This document shows positions 18,668 to 26,306 of a DNA stretch of 64,000 bases, in pieces. The notes beneath the pieces are model-generated. The model was not told the origin of the DNA. It was given only the letters and a program-made list of their open reading frames with translations, and made no database searches. This DNA is from Flavobacterium sp. SUN052 (lineage in GTDB: Bacteria; Bacteroidota; Bacteroidia; Flavobacteriales; Flavobacteriaceae), in NCBI RefSeq assembly GCF_028867935.1, contig NZ_JAPQNS010000002.1, positions 496,001-560,000 of the forward strand. Reading direction: 5' to 3'. Every line of letters starts with the position of its first letter. The first letter of the stretch is position 1. Both the position numbers and the translations under genes were made by a program.

Positions 18668-19228
18668 ATGAAACTTTACATTAAATACATGGTTAGCCGT
18701 CGCTGTAAGATGAAGGTAGAAGAAGAGTTAAATAAACTCAAGTTACATCATGGAATGATAGACTTGGGTGAAGTTGAGCTCAGAGAGACTCTCACATCTG
18801 AGCAGCGTAATCAACTACAAAATGCTTTGTTAAAGTCCGGTCTTGAACTAATGGATGACAAAAAAGCAATACTGATTGAAAAAGTAAAAACTGTCATTAT
18901 TGACATGATTCATCATATGGATGAATTTCCTAAAGTAAAAAATTCTGAGTATATCAGTAAGAAGTTAGATTATGACTACGGTTACATAGCAACTATCTTC
19001 TCTGAAGTGAAAGGTACTACCATTGAGCAGTATATCATTGCTAATAAAATTGAACGAGTCAAGGAGTTACTCTTATATGATGAGCTCACTCTTTCTCAAA
19101 TAGCTCATCAACTAAACTATAGTAGCGTCGCTCATTTATCTAGCCAGTTCAAGAAGGTAACTGGGCTAACTCCAAGGTTCTTCAAGCAACTCAAGGATAA
19201 AAGACGCTTCACTCTTGAAAGTCTGTAA
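18668..19228 (+). CDS. AraC-type regulator with N-terminal HMA-like domain
   Basis: Cytoplasmic DNA-binding protein of 186 aa. Residues 1-65 resemble a heavy-metal-associated fold found in a Bacteroidota AraC subfamily that starts MKxYIKNMVCxRC. Here the metal site reads MVSRRC, so the first Cys of the pair is replaced by Ser. Residues ~85-180 form the AraC double HTH (LTLSQIAHQLNYSSVAHLSSQFKKVTG). Start 18668 is favoured because MKLYIK is the conserved N-terminus. The gene is more AT-rich than its surroundings and is flanked by decayed mobile-type genes; a degenerate second copy lies just downstream. Confidence 0.85.
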   Translation: MKLYIKYMVSRRCKMKVEEELNKLKLHHGMIDLGEVELRETLTSEQRNQLQNALLKSGLELMDDKKAILIEKVKTVIIDMIHHMDEFPKVKNSEYISKKLDYDYGYIATIFSEVKGTTIEQYIIANKIERVKELLLYDELTLSQIAHQLNYSSVAHLSSQFKKVTGLTPRFFKQLKDKRRFTLESL

Positions 19229-19273
19229 ATAATATAAAATTTTTTAAAAATTCTGTAATAGAGTAGATCAAGT

Positions 19274-19311
19274 CATGCCGAATGGGTAGGGTCTCCTACC
19301 CATTCGGCATG
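19274..19311. terminator. Strong hairpin after AraC/HMA regulator
   Basis: A perfect 17-bp inverted repeat (19274-19290 and 19295-19311, loop GTCT) lies 46 bases after the regulator stop. There is no T tract behind it, so factor-independent termination is likely but not certain. Confidence 0.6.
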
Positions 19312-19399
19312 GCTTCGTTGTGGCAAATTTAGCTCGACAATTACTGGAGTCGTGGCAAGGTGCTAGGGCGACCTGGGCCGTACAGTTCAGACTCTCAAC

Positions 19400-19640
19400 C
19401 CGATATGGGAATATACTTGCATCTAACTAATTTCTAGTCTGAAGTGAGGGGCATCACAATTGAGCATGCCATCATTGCGCACAAAATCGAGCGTGTAAAC
19501 GAAGTGCACTTCAATAAATAACTCAACCTCACCCAAATCTCTAAGTAATTAAACTCTAGTAGTCCGGCCTACTAATTCCCCCAGTTCGAAAAATTGCAGG
19601 GTTGACGCCTACTCCCTTCAAAAATTTCACGCAAAGAATC
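19400..19640 (+). pseudogene. Decayed second copy of the AraC/HMA regulator
   Basis: Conceptual translation from 19438 gives SEVRGITIEHAIIAHKIERV, then LNLTQISK(stop)LNSSSPAY and QFEKLQG, and after a frameshift LTPTPFKNF. These match SEVKGTTIEQYIIANKIERV, LTLSQIAHQLNYSSVAH, QFKKVTG and LTPRFFKQL in the intact gene at 18668. Stops and at least one frameshift show decay. Divergence at DNA level is considerable, so this is an older paralogue, not a fresh duplication. Confidence 0.75.
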
Positions 19641-19770
19641 AATCTTATTCAAAAATGCGGCAATGGTGTAACAATCATTTGTAATTGTATAACTCATTAA
19701 GGACTAGAGGGCTCTTACTTTGGCACGCAAAACGTAACTAAATAACAACATGTTAACTCTTGACAGCCAA

Positions 19771-21048
19771 ATGAGGAAAACCTTTACTCTTATCGCTACT
19801 GTCGCAACTCTACTCGTGTTCACGAATATGAGCTTTGGACAGACACCAGCCCCCAACCTGGGGACAACGGCCAATTTTGCCCTGTTCAGTATAACTGGGG
19901 CCTTGTCCAACAATGGCCCGTCGGTAATAACGGGGGACATCGGTAACACTACGGGTACAATTACCCAATTTGGTGGACCACCTCAGGCAACGGTAAATGG
20001 AAATATACGTGGTTTGGGCAGTCCCGAGTCTGGGTCGGCTGCCACAGACGTAACGAATTTATATAGCTCACTGGGCACTGCTTCCTGCGGTACTATTATA
20101 TCGCCTGCCTTGGGGGGACAAACACTCGTGTCATCCAGCTTAGCGGGATCAGGTGTTTTCTGTCAGCCTAACGGAGCTGCCACCAATTTGGCTGCTAACG
20201 GAACGCTGACTTTGAGTGGCGACGGTATATTTATCATCCAGATAAGTAATACGTTAATAACGGGTGCTAATTCAAGCATTGTATTGACCAATGGTGCTCT
20301 TGCCAAAAATGTATTCTTCCGGGTTGTGGATGCAGTTACTTTAGGCGCTGGATCAACTTTTCAGGGTACTATAGTCTCTGCGGGAGCCATAACAGGGGGT
20401 GCAAGTGCATCGGTTACGGGTAGATTCCTGTCAACTGCGGGTGCGATTTCGTTAGACAACAACGTAATTACCAATGTGGCATCACCACCGATCATCACTA
20501 ACTTAACGGCCAGCCCCTCGCCGGTTTGTGCGGGCAGCCCTATTACGTTTACGGCTACGGTGGGCTTCGCGGCTCCGCCCTACGCCTACACCATCACCAA
20601 CGGCAGCAACACCGTGAGTGGTAATGCAAGCAGTGCCAGCTTTACTCAGGTTCTGACAGCAAGTGGATCAGGCCCACAGGTCTTCACGCTGGTCGTGAGC
20701 AACGCCGGTTCAGCAACCAGTGCTACCGCGCCTGTCATGGTCAACCCCCAACCTACCGTCGTACTTACTTTCCCCGGTGGAACAACAGTGGTGGGGCCCA
20801 ATACGGGTACCGCTACCATCACCCTTCCCTCCTCCAGTCTGGGACAGAATTTTGGGTCAACGGGCGGGGTGTTCTACGAGCGGGTTATTATCATCGACCG
20901 CATCAACGGCTACGAGATCCGCCAGGCCGACAGCAACAATACGGGGGTGTTTCCCATTAATCGAGGGGGGCCCTTCACGCTGACAGTAACCGACGGCAAC
21001 AGCTGCCGACGTACCGTATCGGGGGTTATCCAGTTCCAGTCCCAATAG
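19771..21048 (+). CDS. Second secreted DUF3494 ice-binding-like protein
   Basis: Secreted protein of 425 aa. The ATG at 19771 gives a signal peptide ending SFGQ; an ATG at 19750 adds seven unlikely residues. Residues ~28-245 form the DUF3494 ice-binding solenoid (NLGTTANFALF, SVITGDIGNTTG, GNGTLTLSGDGIFII-like block, STFQGTIVSAGAITGG), closely related to the protein at 15456. An Ig-like segment follows (PSPVCAGSPITFTATVG). The last ~100 residues (YERVIIIDRINGYEI ... GPFTLTVTDGN) match the end of the unrelated propeller protein at 1681-4518. No Cna-B or DUF11 domain, unlike the first copy. A terminator follows at 21140. Confidence 0.9.
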   Translation: MRKTFTLIATVATLLVFTNMSFGQTPAPNLGTTANFALFSITGALSNNGPSVITGDIGNTTGTITQFGGPPQATVNGNIRGLGSPESGSAATDVTNLYSSLGTASCGTIISPALGGQTLVSSSLAGSGVFCQPNGAATNLAANGTLTLSGDGIFIIQISNTLITGANSSIVLTNGALAKNVFFRVVDAVTLGAGSTFQGTIVSAGAITGGASASVTGRFLSTAGAISLDNNVITNVASPPIITNLTASPSPVCAGSPITFTATVGFAAPPYAYTITNGSNTVSGNASSASFTQVLTASGSGPQVFTLVVSNAGSATSATAPVMVNPQPTVVLTFPGGTTVVGPNTGTATITLPSSSLGQNFGSTGGVFYERVIIIDRINGYEIRQADSNNTGVFPINRGGPFTLTVTDGNSCRRTVSGVIQFQSQ

Positions 21049-21139
21049 ATGCCCAAGATGCACGTTAGACCCCTGATCTAAAGCTGCCGGACCACCGTCG
21101 AGAGCCGAATTGATACCCAAATAGACCGCATTAATGACA

Positions 21140-21165
21140 AAAAAGCCCGGATTGCCGGGCTTTTT
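21140..21165 (+). terminator. Intrinsic terminator of second ice-binding gene
   Basis: The stem AAAAAGCCCGG / CCGGGCTTTTT (21140-21150 and 21155-21165) has a 4-base loop and ends in a T tract, 92 bases after the stop codon. Confidence 0.9.
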
Positions 21166-21321
21166 CCATTTAATACACGAAGAGGTTAATCAACTATAAA
21201 TGAGCACTTTACATGCAAGTACCTTACATGATATTTTTTCATATATAAGCTCTTCAGTAGGTTTACTAGCGGGGATCGACCAGCATATTTTCCCTGAGGG
21301 ATATTATGATGACATCTCGAG

Positions 21322-21483
21322 AACCCGTCAGTCGCTCAGTCGTATACGGTCAGGGTTAGAAATTCATCGGGATGCTACACAGACATAACGGTAACCGTAG
21401 CCCCAACGATCTGCGATTGCCCCACTGAAATCTGTATACCGGTAGTCATCCAAAAAACGAAACTATTGCCAAAAAGAAACTAA
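21322..21483 (+). pseudogene. 3' relic of a third ice-binding-type gene
   Basis: The last 53 codons plus stop of a gene homologous to 15456-17381 remain. Blocks SYTVRVRNSSGC, APTICDCP and EICIPVVIQKTKLLPKRN match with only about five amino-acid changes, and the final ~33 bases are identical. No start or N-terminal part is attached. Upstream sequence (21184-21321) has no recognisable relation. Most changes are synonymous, so the copy was coding until recently or was homogenised by gene conversion. It still carries a hairpin terminator at 21488-21540, which the full gene lacks. Confidence 0.85.
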
Positions 21484-21487
21484 GCTA

Positions 21488-21540
21488 TTTTACAGGCAGG
21501 AAGCAGGCCGGTGAGTTTAAAGCCTGCTTCCTGCGCGTAA
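21488..21540 (+). terminator. Hairpin after ice-binding relic
   Basis: A perfect 13-bp stem (21496-21508 and 21522-21534) is flanked by TTTTAC on the left and GTAAAA on the right, which extend the pairing. It starts 5 bases after the relic's stop codon and is probably the original terminator of the lost gene. Confidence 0.65.
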
Positions 21541-21669
21541 AACAGACTGCTAGATTATTTCCCACTAATCCTAGACTTGACCCACAAAATTGGGTCAAAT
21601 TCCCCGTTTGTCAATTTAAACCCAACTCGGGGAAAGATTTAGCGTAAAACGCTGTTGGCTGTTTATATA

Positions 21670-21811
21670 ACCTCACCCCCGGCCCCTCTCCTTGTGAAGG
21701 AGAGGGGTGGCGACAACGTCAACCCTGTGAGCATCAAGCCATCCACAACAATATTTGTGTGACTGGTAAGACTCCCCTCTCCTTGCGAAGGAGAGGGGCT
21801 GGGGGTGAGGT
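21670..21811. repeat. Inverted pair of CCCCTCTCC-type dispersed repeats
   Basis: The left unit (ACCTCACCCCCGGCCCCTCT... around 21670-21708) and the right unit (...GGGGCTGGGGGTGAGG, to ~21811) are inverted copies. Each also contains its own palindrome CCCCTCTCCTT-GxG-AAGGAGAGGGG. The ~70 bases between them hold no gene. This is a REP/MITE-like element placed directly before ybbA, where it could affect transcription of the pair. Confidence 0.8.
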
Positions 21812-21825
21812 AGAACAGCATTTTC

Positions 21826-22524
21826 ATGAGCATCCTTCACGTCGAAAACCTTACTAAAACATACCAGAGCAGCAACGGGCCGCTCACTGTGTTACACGAT
21901 GTTTCGTTCGACATTCAGGCGGGCGACACTTTTTCAATTGTCGGCCCCTCGGGAAGCGGCAAAACTACGCTGTTAGGCCTGTGCGCTGGGCTCGACCGGG
22001 CCACTTCGGGTAGCGTTTTCCTGAACGATATTCGGCTCGACAACTTGGGCGAAGACCAGCGGGCTGCCGTCCGGAATCAGCACGTAGGGTTTATCTTTCA
22101 GAATTTCCAGCTCTTGCCAACCCTCACGGCGCTCGAAAACGTGATGGTGCCGATGGAGTTACAGGGTCAGCGCAATGCCGAAAAAACTGCCCGTGAACTG
22201 CTCGAACGCGTTGGACTCGGCCAGCGGGGTCACCACTACCCTACCCAACTGTCGGGTGGTGAGCAGCAACGGGTATCGCTGGCACGGGCTTTCTCGAACC
22301 GCCCAAAAATTCTGTTTGCCGACGAACCTACGGGCAACCTCGACACCGAAACAGGCGACACGGTTCAATCGCTCCTCTTCGACCTGAACCGCGAAGCTGG
22401 CACCACGCTCGTTCTCGTCACCCACGATCTCGACCTTGCCCAACGCACCCAGCGTATTATCCGGGTGAAAGGGGGTACGGTTGTCTCGGACCAAAAATTA
22501 ATGAGCGAAAGAGTGAAAGAGTGA
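21826..22524 (+). CDS. ybbA: ABC transporter ATP-binding protein, YbbA/LolD-like
   Basis: Cytoplasmic ATPase subunit of 232 aa in the MacB/LolD/FtsE class. Walker [10 protein letters not shown] lies at 40-48; Q-loop [10 protein letters not shown], signature [15 protein letters not shown], Walker [13 protein letters not shown] and H-loop VTHD are present. It pairs with the FtsX-type permease that follows. In many bacteria YbbA-YbbP neighbours the TesA esterase, found here at 14189-14899. The last residues (MSERVKE) are encoded inside an inverted repeat, so the C-terminal tail may not be under selection. Confidence 0.9.
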   Translation: MSILHVENLTKTYQSSNGPLTVLHDVSFDIQAGDTFSIVGPSGSGKTTLLGLCAGLDRATSGSVFLNDIRLDNLGEDQRAAVRNQHVGFIFQNFQLLPTLTALENVMVPMELQGQRNAEKTARELLERVGLGQRGHHYPTQLSGGEQQRVSLARAFSNRPKILFADEPTGNLDTETGDTVQSLLFDLNREAGTTLVLVTHDLDLAQRTQRIIRVKGGTVVSDQKLMSERVKE

Positions 22525-22595
22525 AAGAGCGACATACCAGCGGCCAACCTCCACTGGGAAACGCCTTCACTCTTTCGCTCTTTCACTCTTTCACC
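22502..22595. repeat. Inverted repeat of GAAAGAGT words between ybbA and ybbP
   Basis: The left arm (~22502-22531) consists of the 8-bp word GAAAGAGT/GAAAGAGC repeated about three times. The right arm (~22565-22595) holds the complementary words CTCTTTCAC/CTCTTTCGC. The spacer encodes nothing recognisable. The hairpin covers the ybbA stop codon and ends just before the ybbP ATG. Confidence 0.75.
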
Positions 22596-22598
22596 ATT

Positions 22599-25145
22599 AT
22601 GAATCTATCCTGGCTTCTTCGCATGGCCTGGCGCGATAGTCGCCGGAGCCGTCAGCGGTTATTTCTATTTATGTCGGCCATCGTGCTGGGCATCGCGGCC
22701 CTGGTGGGGCTGAATTCGTTTGGCGATAACCTGGCCCGCAGCATCGACTCCCAAGCCCGCGAACTGCTTGGGGCCGACCTCGTGCTATCGTACGCCAAAG
22801 CCATTCCCAAACCGACTGAAAACTACCTCAAAACCATCGGCAAAAGCCGGACCTACGAAGTGTCGTTTGCGTCGATGACCCTGTTTCCACGTACGGGTGG
22901 CGTTCGTCTAGCGCAGGTGAAAGGTCTCGATGGACCATTTCCGTACTACGGGGAATGGGATGTGCAGCCACGATCGGCTATTGACCAGTTTCGACAGGCA
23001 TCAGGACCAGACGGGCGAATTGCTCTTGTCGATGATGCGTTGCTGATTCAGTTTGGGGCCAAACCCGGCGATTCGGTGCGCCTTGGCAAGCAGGTATATT
23101 ACATTGCCGGACGGGTTATGAAAACGCCCGGTCAGTCGGCGGTGATGACTTCAGTAGCACCCACGGTTTTTGTGTCGGCAAAGTCGCTGGCCGGAACCGG
23201 TTTATTGGCACGTGGGAGTCGGGTGCAGTACAAATATTACTACCAGTTCGCGCCGGGCGTCAACGTGCAGGCTATATCAAAAGCCAACGAAGCCCGGTTC
23301 GACAAAGTCGGTATCAACCAGGATACGGTTGAAGATCGCAAGCAGCAAACCGGCCGCGCCTTTTCCGACCTGACCAAGTTCCTGAACCTGGTTGCGTTTG
23401 TGGCCCTACTACTAGGTTGCGTGGGTGTGGCCAGTGCGGTGCATCTGTACGTCAAAGAAAAGGTGGCTTCGGTAGCCGTGTTGCGGACCCTGGGTGCCAG
23501 CGGACGGCAAGCCTTTTTGATCTTCTTGATTCAAACGGCCCTCATGGGGCTGATTGGAGCCATAATTGGGGCAGTTTTAGGGTCTTTAGTGCAAATCTTA
23601 TTACCTCAGGTTTTTGCTGGATTCCTACCCGTTACCGTCGAAACGTCGGTTTCGTGGTCGGCGGTGGCGCAGGGCGTGGGTGTTGGTTTGCTGGTAGCGG
23701 TGCTGTTTGCGTTGCTGCCCCTGCTGATGATTCGTAACGTGTCGCCCCTTCGCACCTTACGGGCTTCTTACGAAAACGACACGGCCAAACCCGACCCCTT
23801 CCGATTTGCGGTGTACGGCCTGATCGTGCTGTTTATCATGGCCTTTTCGTACTGGCAAACCCGCGACTGGAAAGTAGCGGTGGGCTTCACACTGGGGCTT
23901 TTGACTGCCTTTGGTATTCTGACGGGGCTGGGTCTATTGCTCATCAACGCGGTACGTCGATTCTTTCCCAAAAGCTGGAGTTTTGTCTGGCGGCAAAGTC
24001 TGGCGAGCCTGTACCGGCCCAACAACCAGACCGTTATTTTGATTACGTCCATTGGTCTTGGCGCATTTTTGATCGCCACTCTTACATTAACCCAAAACCT
24101 GTTACTCGATCGGATTGCGTTTTCAGGCGATGGCAGTTCGGGGGGCAAACGACCAAATATGGTTTTGTTCGATATTCAGAACGAGCAACGAGCAGGTGTC
24201 CGGGCTTTGGTCGATCAGTATAAGTTGCCGGTGGTACAGCAGGTGCCCGTTGTGACCATGCGTCTGGCAAGCATAAACGGGCGGGGCGTTGAAGCGATTC
24301 AGGCCGATACCACTGCTAAAATCCCTGAGTGGGCGCTCACCCGCGAGTACCGGGTTACCTACCGCGACACGCTAATCGACTCCGAGAAAATGTTCGCTGG
24401 TAAAGTTCAGTCGAATCAAAGCGGAACACCGGCTATTACGATTGAGAAAGGGTATCTGGAACGAATGAAGCTCAAATTGGGCGACACGCTTACATTCAAC
24501 GTACAGGGTGCGTTGATTCCAACCGTTGTAGGCGGCACTCGCGAAGTCGACTGGAACCGCGTTCAGAGCAACTTTCTGGTCGTTTTCCCGAACGGCATTC
24601 TCGAACAGGCTCCCCAATTTGCCGTCTTGATGACGCGGATTGGCAACACCCAACAGTCGGCGGCTTTCCAGCGCGATTTAGTTTCTCGTTTCCCCAATGT
24701 CTCGGCCATTGACCTCGGTTTGATTCTCAATACGGTCGATGATATTCTCAGTAAAGTCTCGTTCGTGATCCAGTTTATGGCCTTATTCAGTATCCTGACG
24801 GGTTTGCTGGTGCTGGCCAGTTCGGTGATTATCAGCAGGTATCAGCGCATGCAGGAGAGTGTACTGTTACGAACGCTGGGCGCGAGTCGGCGGCAGATTT
24901 TGCGGATACAGGCCATTGAGTACTTCATGCTTGGTTTGCTGGCTGCTTTGTCGGGCGTGATTATGTCGCTTATAGCAACCTGGGCTTTGGCTTACTTTGT
25001 CTTCGAGACACCCTACAGTCCTAATTTCTGGCCAGTATTAGCCGTTATGGGCGTTGTTACGGGCTTAACGTTACTGATTGGCTTGCTCAACAGCCGGGCT
25101 GTTTTAGTACGGCCCCCGCTGGAAGTATTACGGGCAGAAGCGTAA
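22599..25145 (+). CDS. ybbP: ABC transporter FtsX-type permease, YbbP-like
   Basis: Inner-membrane permease of 848 aa with two FtsX/MacB-type halves: helices near the N-terminus (RLFLFMSAIVLGIAALVGL), after ~270 residues, mid-protein and at the C-terminus (FFLL-type final helices before LEVLRAEA), separated by extracytoplasmic regions. The motifs VAVLRTLGASGRQ and VLLRTLGASRRQIL mark the coupling helices of the two halves. Start 22599 (MNLSWLLRMAWRDSR) matches the family; the frame can be read from 22521, but that part lies in an inverted repeat. It likely extracts or moves envelope lipids or lipoproteins with YbbA; substrate not established. Confidence 0.9.
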   Translation: MNLSWLLRMAWRDSRRSRQRLFLFMSAIVLGIAALVGLNSFGDNLARSIDSQARELLGADLVLSYAKAIPKPTENYLKTIGKSRTYEVSFASMTLFPRTGGVRLAQVKGLDGPFPYYGEWDVQPRSAIDQFRQASGPDGRIALVDDALLIQFGAKPGDSVRLGKQVYYIAGRVMKTPGQSAVMTSVAPTVFVSAKSLAGTGLLARGSRVQYKYYYQFAPGVNVQAISKANEARFDKVGINQDTVEDRKQQTGRAFSDLTKFLNLVAFVALLLGCVGVASAVHLYVKEKVASVAVLRTLGASGRQAFLIFLIQTALMGLIGAIIGAVLGSLVQILLPQVFAGFLPVTVETSVSWSAVAQGVGVGLLVAVLFALLPLLMIRNVSPLRTLRASYENDTAKPDPFRFAVYGLIVLFIMAFSYWQTRDWKVAVGFTLGLLTAFGILTGLGLLLINAVRRFFPKSWSFVWRQSLASLYRPNNQTVILITSIGLGAFLIATLTLTQNLLLDRIAFSGDGSSGGKRPNMVLFDIQNEQRAGVRALVDQYKLPVVQQVPVVTMRLASINGRGVEAIQADTTAKIPEWALTREYRVTYRDTLIDSEKMFAGKVQSNQSGTPAITIEKGYLERMKLKLGDTLTFNVQGALIPTVVGGTREVDWNRVQSNFLVVFPNGILEQAPQFAVLMTRIGNTQQSAAFQRDLVSRFPNVSAIDLGLILNTVDDILSKVSFVIQFMALFSILTGLLVLASSVIISRYQRMQESVLLRTLGASRRQILRIQAIEYFMLGLLAALSGVIMSLIATWALAYFVFETPYSPNFWPVLAVMGVVTGLTLLIGLLNSRAVLVRPPLEVLRAEA

Positions 25146-25207
25146 CCGTCAGGATGCACCATTGTCATTTTTTGGTGTTATGTTTACTCAACAAATGAGT
25201 CTACGCA

Positions 25208-25432
25208 ATGAAGGCTACAACTGAAAATACTGTCGCGCCCCGCGAAAGTTACCAGGGAACAATGACCAAGCGGATTATTGATATGACTCCCGAAGAACGG
25301 GAAGCTTATTATAAAGCATCAATTCCTGTTATTCGTGAGCGTTTGTTTTCAATTGGGCAACCGCTGGTTTACAGGAAAGAGGGTAAAATAATAGTTGAAC
25401 ACGCCGATGGCCGAATAGAATATGGTAACTAA
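25208..25432 (+). CDS. Small protein preceding zeta-like kinase; candidate antitoxin
   Basis: Soluble, charged 74-residue protein; no signal peptide or membrane helix. Core RIIDMTPEEREAYYKASIPV, then a short basic/beta segment ending VEHADGRIEYGN. Its stop codon (25430-25432) abuts the ATG of the P-loop protein at 25433, so translation is probably coupled. A second in-frame ATG at 25262 begins MTKRIIDMTP and may be the true start. The order small protein then zeta-like kinase resembles type II toxin-antitoxin operons, but family and function are inference. Confidence 0.75.
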   Translation: MKATTENTVAPRESYQGTMTKRIIDMTPEEREAYYKASIPVIRERLFSIGQPLVYRKEGKIIVEHADGRIEYGN

Positions 25433-26014
25433 ATGCCTACTCTATACATTATTGCAGGACCGCCCGGAGTGGGCAAAACAACAAATGCCGCTCTCTTCCT
25501 CGATCCGCGAATAGCTATCGAAAATTCAGACGTTACTACTGTTGCACTAAAAAATCAGGGAGAAGAAAACTATCAGGAAATCGCTTTCGAGCAACTAAGG
25601 ATAAAAGCCGAAAACAACTGCAAGCTCAATATTGACTTTGGTATAGAGCTAAACTTAGGTTGCCAAATTCCTCATTACAGCTATGTTAGATACTGGCACA
25701 ACAAATACCATTACAATCTCGATGTGACCCTGTTCTTCACGGATGATTTGCCACTCTGTGTACATCGAGCTTCCCAACGATATAAGGCGGGTGGCCATCG
25801 TGTAGAAGAATTTGTTATAGTTGATATGTATACTCAAACCATTCCATTGCTGCGTAAGAATATTGGTTTGATCAGCCATGTGCAATTCGTCAACGTAGCT
25901 GATGAGAAAGTTGAGCTGGTCTATTCTGGCTATTATCCTACTGGTGATCACGAGTTCATTCATCCAGAATTACCCGAATGGGTTATGAAGAACTTCCCCG
26001 AATTGAGCCTGTAA
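25433..26014 (+). CDS. Zeta-toxin-like P-loop protein
   Basis: Cytoplasmic P-loop NTPase of 193 aa. It starts MPTLYIIAGPPGVGKTTNA with Walker A at 9-17 and has an IENSD segment after the first helix. A switch-like stretch DVTLFFTDD, then basic residues ASQRYKAGGHRV, follow the layout of predicted zeta toxin / AAA_33 kinases (zeta toxins phosphorylate UDP-GlcNAc). The GGHxV motif is common in bacterial zeta-like proteins. Preceded without spacing by a 74-aa partner. Both genes are more AT-rich than the neighbouring ybbP. Toxicity is untested; a housekeeping nucleotide kinase role is possible. Confidence 0.75.
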   Translation: MPTLYIIAGPPGVGKTTNAALFLDPRIAIENSDVTTVALKNQGEENYQEIAFEQLRIKAENNCKLNIDFGIELNLGCQIPHYSYVRYWHNKYHYNLDVTLFFTDDLPLCVHRASQRYKAGGHRVEEFVIVDMYTQTIPLLRKNIGLISHVQFVNVADEKVELVYSGYYPTGDHEFIHPELPEWVMKNFPELSL

Positions 26015-26019
26015 GTGTG

Positions 26020-26095
26020 CTATCGATTCGCCACCACAAACTCCGAAGGGGTTAATTGATACACTTCCTTAAAAGCCGTGGCGAAGTTGGTCACC
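26020..26095 (-). pseudogene. C-terminal fragment of an AraC regulator
   Basis: Read on the minus strand, the sequence encodes TNFATAFKEVYQLTPSEFV then ANR and a stop at 26020-26022, typical of the last helix of an AraC-type DNA-binding domain. Upstream homology is lost within ~75 bases, so only the 3' tip of a former gene remains. Confidence 0.6.
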
Positions 26096-26306
26096 TATTC
26101 CATCGCTTCCGCGTAGGTTTGCGCTGTCCGGCTTGTGATTTTGGGTGCAAGGCAGAAAATTGTCGGGAAAGCAGAAATAAAAAGACTATAACAAGATCAT
26201 CGACAGCAACGACTGTATTGGCTGGTTGTGGGGTAAGAAGCCTGTTAAAAAAACAGTATCTTGAAAGCTTAAAACACTACAAACCAACTTCCTACACAAG
26301 AGTATT

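Noticed and set aside
18408..18671. Independent small gene
   Set aside because: It contains the KWHLWHG-like and KYLxEFxTYI-like blocks of an ISKra4-type transposase in continuation of upstream blocks in other frames, so it is part of a pseudogene.
19716..19722. TACTTTG as promoter of the second ice-binding gene
   Set aside because: One base short of TAnnTTTG and no TTG at a suitable distance upstream; too weak to list.
21200..21388. 62-codon frame upstream of the ice-binding relic
   Set aside because: It runs through the relic in a different frame, and its first 40 residues match nothing recognisable.
21670..21811. Insertion-sequence ends
   Set aside because: The inverted units enclose only ~70 bases with no transposase frame, so it is a repeat element rather than an IS.
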